From an uncultured Oscillospiraceae bacterium (lineage in GTDB: Bacteria > Bacillota > Clostridia > Oscillospirales > Oscillospiraceae), in contig CAJUOT010000007.1 of NCBI GenBank assembly GCA_910588135.1, positions 1 through 64,000 on the forward strand: a stretch of 64,000 nt of DNA. The letters are read 5' to 3'. Positions 58,762 through 64,000 of the stretch are shown here, piece after piece (position 1 is the stretch's first letter; each line of letters begins with the position of its first letter). The notes beneath the pieces were generated by a model. That model saw only the letters and a program-made list of their open reading frames with translations. It was not told the origin of the DNA and ran no database searches. The position numbers and the translations under genes are program-made.

Positions 58762-60456
58762 TCAGTACCGTTCCAGCGACAGGTCGCCGCTGACGGTAGC
58801 CATGGAATAGGCGGGGCCGGAGCCGTCGCCGTAGGCATATACCCCGTTGGTATAGTTCAGGGGAAACTGGCAGTCCATCTCGCCGCTGACGGTTTTCATC
58901 CGCACGGAGAACGGACCGTCCAGGGGCAGGCGGGCCTCGCAGTCGCCGGACTTGGAGGACAGCTCCATCACCTGGGGCTGCCGGGCGGTCTCCACCCGCA
59001 CGTCGCCGCTCATGGTGCTGCCCAGGAAGCGGGCCGCCTGGCCTTCCATCTCGATGTCGCCGCTGGCGGACTTGACCATGGCGTCGTCTATCTGGCCGTG
59101 GAGGTTGATATCGCCGCTCATGGTCTCGGCGTGGAGATCGGCGCAGACCCCCTCCAGACTCAGGTCCAGGTCGCCGCTGGCGGAGTGAAATCGCAGCTCC
59201 CCGCAGCCGCGCAGGCTGCAGTTGAAGTCGCCGCTGGAGGTTTTAACTACCATCTGATCCACGTCCAGCCCCCGGCCGTCCAGATCCACATCGCCGCTGG
59301 CGGTGTGAATTTCCAGCAGCTCCCAGGGCCGGCAGGGCAGGCACAGCTCCACGTCGGCGGAACCGAAGCCCCGGCGGGAGAAGAAGGAGGAGGAGGCCGT
59401 GCGCCCCTCCCGGATGGTGAGCACCCCGTCGGCGGAGCAGGTCACGTCCAGGTCGTCCACGTCGCCGTCGATGATGACCCCGGAGTCCGGGGCCCCGTCG
59501 GCGCGGATGGTCACGTCCCCGGCCTCCGTCTGCACCACGATGCCCCGCAGGTCCTTCAGCGCGCCCACGGAGTAGGACCCGTCCCGGTTGGCCTCCATGG
59601 AGGCGTCCTGGCCGGAGAAGCGGGGGCCGCACTCCCCCTGGCGGCCGCCCTTCCACTCGCCCCACTGGGTAAAGAAGCCGCCCTTGGCCTTGTCGTAGCC
59701 GAAGCCGTAGATGATATCCCGCTGCTGCCTGGGGCCGCCGCCGGCGAAGAACCGGTCCTGATTGGGGTCCATCTCAAACTCGAACTCCCAGCCGGCGGGG
59801 GGCTCGGGCGCCTGCGGGGCCTCGGGGGCCTCGGGGCATTCCGGCGCCGCCGGCGATTCCGGGGCCGCCGGGCACTCCGGCGGGGTGGGGGCGTCCGGGG
59901 TGGTGTTGAAGTGGACGTGTACGCGGCCGTCGTCCTTCTCCACAGTGGTGCGGCGCTGAATGGCGTCCTTCGCCTGCTTGATGGCGGCCTTTGCCTGGTC
60001 GATGGCGGCGTTGCACACCTCCGACACGTTGGACAGAAGGGCGTCCAGGTCCTTCTGCGCGCCGCCCTGGGGCTGGCCCCCCTGCCCGGAGGAGCCCTGG
60101 GCCCGGCGGCTTTCCGCCCGGTTGATGATGATGGGGTCGCCGTCCCCGTGATTGATGACCACGGTGCGGCCGTCGGGCCGCTCGATGCGGGTCTGGCCGC
60201 CCTCGGTAGTGATGGCCGTGCCGTCCTTGGAGGCGCTGACGCCCAGGTAGCTGAGCAGCTCGTCCACGTCCCCCAGGTCCTCCATGGCCCGGGTGAAGGC
60301 GGCCCCCTCGTCCATGCCCGCGCCGGTCATGTCCAGGAAGCGGTGGTACAGGTTGTCGGACAGCTCCTCAATCAGCTCCGCCTTCGCGGTGGAGTGGGGG
60401 GCGGCGGTCAGCTTGGCGGCCACCGCGTTGGTGAATCTCATTTTCATTTTTTCCAT
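58762..60456 (-). CDS. DUF4097-type beta-helix protein with N-terminal DUF1700-like domain
   Basis: A 564-residue protein. Residues 1-~75 resemble the DUF1700/HAAS helical domain that accompanies PadR regulators (LSDNLYHRFLDMTGAGMDEG, AMEDLGDVDELLSYLG). A long low-complexity Pro/Ala/Glu stretch (about 195-245) follows. The C-terminal ~250 residues are repeats of the type SGDxxLxG, the DUF4097 beta-strand ladder also seen in LiaG. No membrane segment is obvious. ATG 60456 overlaps the PadR stop (TGATG). Confidence 0.82.
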   Translation of the reverse strand: MEKMKMRFTNAVAAKLTAAPHSTAKAELIEELSDNLYHRFLDMTGAGMDEGAAFTRAMEDLGDVDELLSYLGVSASKDGTAITTEGGQTRIERPDGRTVVINHGDGDPIIINRAESRRAQGSSGQGGQPQGGAQKDLDALLSNVSEVCNAAIDQAKAAIKQAKDAIQRRTTVEKDDGRVHVHFNTTPDAPTPPECPAAPESPAAPECPEAPEAPQAPEPPAGWEFEFEMDPNQDRFFAGGGPRQQRDIIYGFGYDKAKGGFFTQWGEWKGGRQGECGPRFSGQDASMEANRDGSYSVGALKDLRGIVVQTEAGDVTIRADGAPDSGVIIDGDVDDLDVTCSADGVLTIREGRTASSSFFSRRGFGSADVELCLPCRPWELLEIHTASGDVDLDGRGLDVDQMVVKTSSGDFNCSLRGCGELRFHSASGDLDLSLEGVCADLHAETMSGDINLHGQIDDAMVKSASGDIEMEGQAARFLGSTMSGDVRVETARQPQVMELSSKSGDCEARLPLDGPFSVRMKTVSGEMDCQFPLNYTNGVYAYGDGSGPAYSMATVSGDLSLERY

Positions 60457-60797
60457 CAGGTTTGATCCTCCTCCACAGAAATCAGCGCGTCCAGCAGCGC
60501 GCGGGTGTTTTCCCATTCCTGGCGGCCGTCCGCCCAGCGCTTCCGGCCCGTGTCCGTGATGGCGTAGTAGCGGCGGCGGGCCCCCGGTCCGTCGTCCCCC
60601 CAGTAGGAGACGATCAGGCCGCTCTGCTCCAGCCGCTTGAAGGCGGTGTAGAGGGTGGCCTCCTTGAGGCCGTACTCCCCCCCGGTGCATTCCGAGATGT
60701 TTTTGTTGATCTCATAACCATAGTTGTCCCCGCGCATCAATTGTGCTAAAATAATGGTGTCCGTGTGGCCGCGCAGGGTGTCCGCTGAAATCGACAT
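60456..60797 (-). CDS. PadR-family transcription regulator
   Basis: A 113-residue PadR protein with the winged helix (ILAQLMRGDNYGYEINKNIS, EATLYTAFKRLEQSGLIVSYW) and RRRYYAITDTGRKR. It opens the operon with DUF4097 and PspC proteins and probably represses it from the operator at 60903. GGAAAGGAGG precedes the ATG. Confidence 0.92.
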   Translation of the reverse strand: MSISADTLRGHTDTIILAQLMRGDNYGYEINKNISECTGGEYGLKEATLYTAFKRLEQSGLIVSYWGDDGPGARRRYYAITDTGRKRWADGRQEWENTRALLDALISVEEDQT

Positions 60798-60892
60798 GGC
60801 GTCCTCCTTTCCCGATTCCAGGCAGGGCCCCGAAGTGCTGAGATACCCTGCTTGTCTTAGTACCTCGTTAGGCGAAGTAACTTTGTGGGCTT

Positions 60893-60931
60893 ACTATAGC
60901 ACGAGATACCTCGCCTGTCAAGGTATTTCTC
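60893..60931 (-). promoter_or_regulatory. PadR operon promoter and operator
   Basis: Minus-strand TTGACA (60921-60916), 17-base spacer, TATAGT (60898-60893). GAGATACCT (60903-60911) and AGGTATTTCTC (60921-60931) form an inverted repeat over the spacer and -35 box, a typical PadR operator. A further TACCTCG lies at ~60861. Confidence 0.78.
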
Positions 60932-60989
60932 AAAAAAATTTTTGGCCTCCCTATTCTTATGCGGGGCCAAGGCAAGGAGATGTTGCAAA

Positions 60990-61826
60990 ATGAGCGAATG
61001 TACCCACGACTGCTCCTCCTGCGGCGAGAGCTGCGGGGAGCGCACAGCCCCCCAGGACCTGCGCAAGCCGGCCAACGCCCACTCCCACATCGGGCAGGTA
61101 ATCGCCGTGGTCAGCGGCAAGGGGGGGGTAGGCAAGTCCGCCGTCACCTGCACCCTGGCCGCCGCCATGGCCAGGCTGGGCAAAAAGGTGGGCGTGCTGG
61201 ACGCGGATATCACCGGCCCCTCCGTGCCCCAGGCGTTCCACATCCACCAGCGGGCCATGGGCGACGAGACGGGCATCCTCCCCGCCGTCACCCCGGGGGG
61301 CGTCAAGGTGATGAGCCTGAACCTGCTCATCGAGCACGAGACCGACCCCGTGGTGTGGCGGGGCCCCGTCATCGCCGGGGCGGTGGAGCAGTTCTGGACC
61401 GACGTGGCCTGGGGCGAGCTGGACTACCTGTTCGTGGATATGCCTCCCGGGACGGGGGACGTGCCCCTCACCGTGTTCCAGTCCCTGCCGGTGGACGGTG
61501 TGATTGTGGTCACCGCCCCCCAGGCCCTGGTGGGCATGATCGTCACCAAGGCGGTGCGCATGGCGGGGATGATGGACGTGCCCGTGCTGGGCCTGGTGGA
61601 GAACTACTCCTTCTTCCGCTGCCCGGACTGCGGAAAGGAGCACCCCGTCTTTGGCCCCAGCGGCATTGAGGCGCTGGCGGAGGAGCTGTCCCTGCCGGTG
61701 CTGGCCAGACTGCCCATCGACCCCGCGCTGGCAAAGGCTGTGGACGAGGGCCGGGTGGAGGAGTACGCCCCCAACCCCATGGCGGAGGTTGCGCAGCGGC
61801 TGCTCCTGTCCGGCGGCCGGGAATGA
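60990..61826 (+). CDS. Mrp/NBP35-family iron-sulfur carrier ATPase
   Basis: A 278-residue P-loop ATPase with deviant Walker A SGKGGVGKSAVTCTLA, DADITGPSVPQ and DMPPGTGDVPLTV. An N-terminal cysteine cluster (CTHDCSSCGESCGE) and CPDC further on can hold a bridging Fe-S cluster, as in NBP35. It delivers clusters to apo-proteins. AAGGAGATG precedes ATG 60990; the stop overlaps mnmE by four bases. Confidence 0.92.
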   Translation: MSECTHDCSSCGESCGERTAPQDLRKPANAHSHIGQVIAVVSGKGGVGKSAVTCTLAAAMARLGKKVGVLDADITGPSVPQAFHIHQRAMGDETGILPAVTPGGVKVMSLNLLIEHETDPVVWRGPVIAGAVEQFWTDVAWGELDYLFVDMPPGTGDVPLTVFQSLPVDGVIVVTAPQALVGMIVTKAVRMAGMMDVPVLGLVENYSFFRCPDCGKEHPVFGPSGIEALAEELSLPVLARLPIDPALAKAVDEGRVEEYAPNPMAEVAQRLLLSGGRE

Positions 61827-63208
61827 GCGGCACCATCGCCGCCATCGCCACCCCCATGATCCCCTCCGCCATCGGCATCCTCCGCCTGTCCGGGCCGGGG
61901 GCAGTCGCTGCGGTGGACGGGGTATTCACCCCCTTCCGCGGCGGGCCCATGTCTGAGCGCCCGGATCGGGCGCTGGTATACGGCGCCCTCCATGACCGGG
62001 AGGGCGCGGTGATCGACCACTGCCTGTGCACTGTCTCCCGCGCGCCCCACAGCTGCACCGGGGAGGACACCGCCGAGCTGCAGTGCCACGGTTCCCCGGC
62101 GGCGCTGGCCCTGGGGCTGGAGGCCCTCTTCGCCGCCGGGGCGCGGCAGGCCCTCCCCGGCGAATTCACCCGGCGGGCGTTTCTCAACGGCAAGCTGGAC
62201 CTGACCCGCACCGAGGCGGTAGCCGACCTGATCCACGCCGAGACCCCGGCGGCGGTGCGGCAGGCGGCGGGCCAGCTGGGCGGGGCGCTGGCGGACGCGG
62301 TGGACGGGATTTACGGCGGGCTGGCCGACCTGTGCGCCCACTTCCACGCGGTGCTGGATTACCCGGATGAGGACATCGAGCCCTTTGAAATCGAAGCGCT
62401 GTCGTCGGCGCTGGGCGCGGCGGCGGACAGGCTGGACGCCCTGGCCGCCACCTACCGGCGGGGGCGGCTGCTGAACGAGGGGGTGCCCTGCGCCATCGTG
62501 GGGCGGCCCAACGCGGGCAAGTCCACCCTGTTCAACGCCCTGCTGGGTTATGAGCGGGCCATCGTGACGGACATCCCCGGCACCACCCGGGACACGGTGG
62601 AGGAGCGGGTGAATTTCGGCGGCGTCCTCCTGCGGCTCATCGACACGGCGGGGCTGCGGGAGGCGGACGACGCGGTGGAACAGCTGGGGGTGGAACGCAC
62701 CCGGGCCGCCATAGGCCGGGCGGAACTGATTCTGGTTGTGGTGGATGAATCCGGCACGCCCAATGAGGAGGACGCCCAGGCCCTCCGGCTGGCAGCATCC
62801 TCCGGAAAACCGTGGATACACGTGGCGTCCAAATGTGACCTGGTGGGGGCGGCTGCGGGCAGTATGGGGACGATAGGAAGCGGTTCCGGTCCGGCGGCGT
62901 CAGTGTTTCTCTCCGCCAAAACCGGGCAGGGCATGGATCAGCTGGAGCGGACGGTGGCGGCGCTGTTCCCGGAGCCCCCGGCGTCCCAGGCCGGGGCCCT
63001 GCTCACCAACGCCCGGCAGGCGGAGGCGGCGGGTCGGGCCCGGGAGGCCCTCCACCGGGGGGCGGCGGCATTGGAGGCCGGAATGCCCCCCGACGCGGTG
63101 GTGGCCGACGTGGAGCAGGCCATGGCCGCCCTGGGCGAGCTGACGGGCCGGACGGTGCGGGAGGACGTGACGGCCCGCATCTTCGAGCGGTTCTGTGTGG
63201 GGAAATAG
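61823..63208 (+). CDS. mnmE: tRNA uridine-5-carboxymethylaminomethyl modification GTPase
   Basis: A 461-residue GTPase that, with MnmG, modifies U34 of several tRNAs. It has a folate-binding N-terminus (TIAAIATPMIPSAIGILRLSG), G domain motifs GRPNAGKST, TDIPGTTRDT, DTAGL and ASKCDL, and the C-terminal FCVGK with the conserved cysteine. In many bacteria it lies near the replication origin. Confidence 0.96.
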   Translation: MSGTIAAIATPMIPSAIGILRLSGPGAVAAVDGVFTPFRGGPMSERPDRALVYGALHDREGAVIDHCLCTVSRAPHSCTGEDTAELQCHGSPAALALGLEALFAAGARQALPGEFTRRAFLNGKLDLTRTEAVADLIHAETPAAVRQAAGQLGGALADAVDGIYGGLADLCAHFHAVLDYPDEDIEPFEIEALSSALGAAADRLDALAATYRRGRLLNEGVPCAIVGRPNAGKSTLFNALLGYERAIVTDIPGTTRDTVEERVNFGGVLLRLIDTAGLREADDAVEQLGVERTRAAIGRAELILVVVDESGTPNEEDAQALRLAASSGKPWIHVASKCDLVGAAAGSMGTIGSGSGPAASVFLSAKTGQGMDQLERTVAALFPEPPASQAGALLTNARQAEAAGRAREALHRGAAALEAGMPPDAVVADVEQAMAALGELTGRTVREDVTARIFERFCVGK

Positions 63209-63264
63209 GGCGTGACAGGGGGGCGTTCCCCGATGTATAATATCAGAGAGAAGGGGGATGACCC

Positions 63265-63999
63265 ATGCTGTTTCAAAATATTCTCCACGTGTTCACAGAC
63301 CGGCCCGACCTGTGCGTGCGCTCCTACGTCCGGGAATTCCAGCGGGAGGAAAAGCAGCAGCGCTTTTTGGAGGAGAGCCGCGCCCATTTCCGCGCCCGGG
63401 GCATCGACACATCCAAGCTCGATTCAGAAAAACGCGCCCCGGAATGGGTGATCGAGTACGGCCACGCCGTTTCCCGGATCGGGGACTACCGTTTTTATGC
63501 CATGGACTACGAGGCGGCGGAGATGTCCAAACACCGGAAGGCCCCGGTGCTGGTGGCGGAGTACGGGCGGCACACCGCCGAGGACGAGCGGATAATGCTG
63601 GAACAGCACCGCCGGGAGCCCCTCGGCTCGAAGCTGTTTCCCGAGACGTGCGTCCCCCAGGACCGGGAGCTGCTTACCCTGACCTGGGGCGCGGATGGGA
63701 AGTGCGTGTGCCAAATCAAGCTGGAACAGGAGGGCGGGGCCCCGAAGCCGCCTAAAATTGAGGGAATCGGCGCGCTGATGGACCGGCTGGGCGGGATGTT
63801 CCCCCGGCCGGACTTCTGGGATGGCCTGCTGGAGCGGCCCTTCCCGGACATCGCGGAGGAACTGGGCCGCGCGCTGGGCATTTTTGTGTGCGGACCGGGG
63901 CTGGACGCCTACGTGGCACAGAACTGCGAGCTCCGGCGGGAGATGGCGCTGGAAACGTTTTACCGCGCCCGCGGAGGGAATCAGGAGGAATCGTCATGA
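63265..63999 (+). CDS. Hypothetical protein
   Basis: A 244-residue soluble protein, MLFQNILHVFTDRPDLCVRS onward, without a motif I recognise. It is rich in charged residues and ends RARGGNQEESS. A promoter-like TATAAT lies at 63236 and AAGGGGG before the ATG. The next gene begins inside its stop codon. Confidence 0.6.
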   Translation: MLFQNILHVFTDRPDLCVRSYVREFQREEKQQRFLEESRAHFRARGIDTSKLDSEKRAPEWVIEYGHAVSRIGDYRFYAMDYEAAEMSKHRKAPVLVAEYGRHTAEDERIMLEQHRREPLGSKLFPETCVPQDRELLTLTWGADGKCVCQIKLEQEGGAPKPPKIEGIGALMDRLGGMFPRPDFWDGLLERPFPDIAEELGRALGIFVCGPGLDAYVAQNCELRREMALETFYRARGGNQEESS

Positions 64000-64000
64000 G
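63996..64000 (+). CDS. Start of a further gene, cut by the window end
   Basis: ATG at 63996 overlaps the previous stop (ATGA) and has AGGAGG nine bases upstream. Only the first bases are present, so the product is unknown. Confidence 0.5.

Noticed and set aside
60457..60690. Extension of the DUF4097 frame into the PadR gene
   Set aside because: The extra residues are the PadR gene read in another frame. The TGATG overlap and ribosome site fix the start at 60456.

Overview
The window is a stretch of high-GC Clostridia chromosome, most likely a gut Oscillospiraceae of the Flavonifractor/Lawsonibacter kind. The evidence is Firmicutes-type AGGAGG ribosome sites, sigma-A promoters (TTGACA, 17 bases, TATAAT), a type-3 ProRS, a SecB-like protein, ComEB-type dCMP deaminase and GlpP antiterminator, and GC-rich gene bodies. 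The genus is inference. The first 32 bases are Illumina adapter, so the left end is a read or contig artefact. Two perfect 18-bp parS sites and mnmE suggest the window is near the replication origin.

Layout. 33-5712: S10 ribosomal operon start (rpsJ-rplC-rplD, minus strand, long leader), proS, an orphan kinase-like ATPase, a SecB-like chaperone and a small zinc-ribbon membrane protein. 5843-15965: an integrated plasmid-like element. It holds a 1.86-kb nested tandem-repeat array rich in palindromes, two tandem rolling-circle Rep genes behind a hairpin-filled leader, a serine resolvase with a res-like palindrome, a ribbon-helix-helix regulator with three operators, a minus-strand operon of small genes under an XRE switch, a type I toxin-antitoxin pair and a tyrosine integrase. 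16068-34531: an ABC-2 exporter whose ATPase is fused in frame to an aminoglycoside-phosphotransferase-like domain, a GH31 alpha-glucosidase, a frameshifted LacI gene, YesL-type membrane proteins, and a fructan/sucrose locus (LacI, two permeases, binding lipoprotein, GH32, fructokinase, second GH32-like protein). 34707-40147: a mobilizable element (sigma-like protein, RecA-like ATPase, MobC, relaxase, large serine recombinase). A perfect 20-bp direct repeat at 5721 and 40223 brackets all of this accessory DNA.

40294-64000: backbone again. PepSY lipoprotein-like protein, dCMP deaminase, ApbE, a double GNAT acetyltransferase behind an upstream-ORF attenuator, the DhaK-DhaL-DhaM dihydroxyacetone kinase, GlpP, a 70-residue tandem-repeat peptide, peroxiredoxin plus AhpF-N-like protein, a TetR regulator, a glycerol locus (glpK, glpF, glpA, FAD oxidoreductase, DUF1667), PepF, a PadR-controlled envelope-stress-like operon, an Mrp/NBP35 ATPase and mnmE.

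Together the backbone part forms a glycerol/dihydroxyacetone module: GlpF imports glycerol, GlpK phosphorylates it, the GlpA-type complex oxidises glycerol-3-phosphate, Dha kinase handles dihydroxyacetone, and GlpP and the TetR protein are plausible regulators. The accessory part adds sugar uptake and hydrolysis flanked by two recombination modules. The observations most worth following are the repeat array with its shared palindrome, the degenerate second Rep, the repeat peptide, the kinase-ABC fusion and the 20-bp repeat pair.
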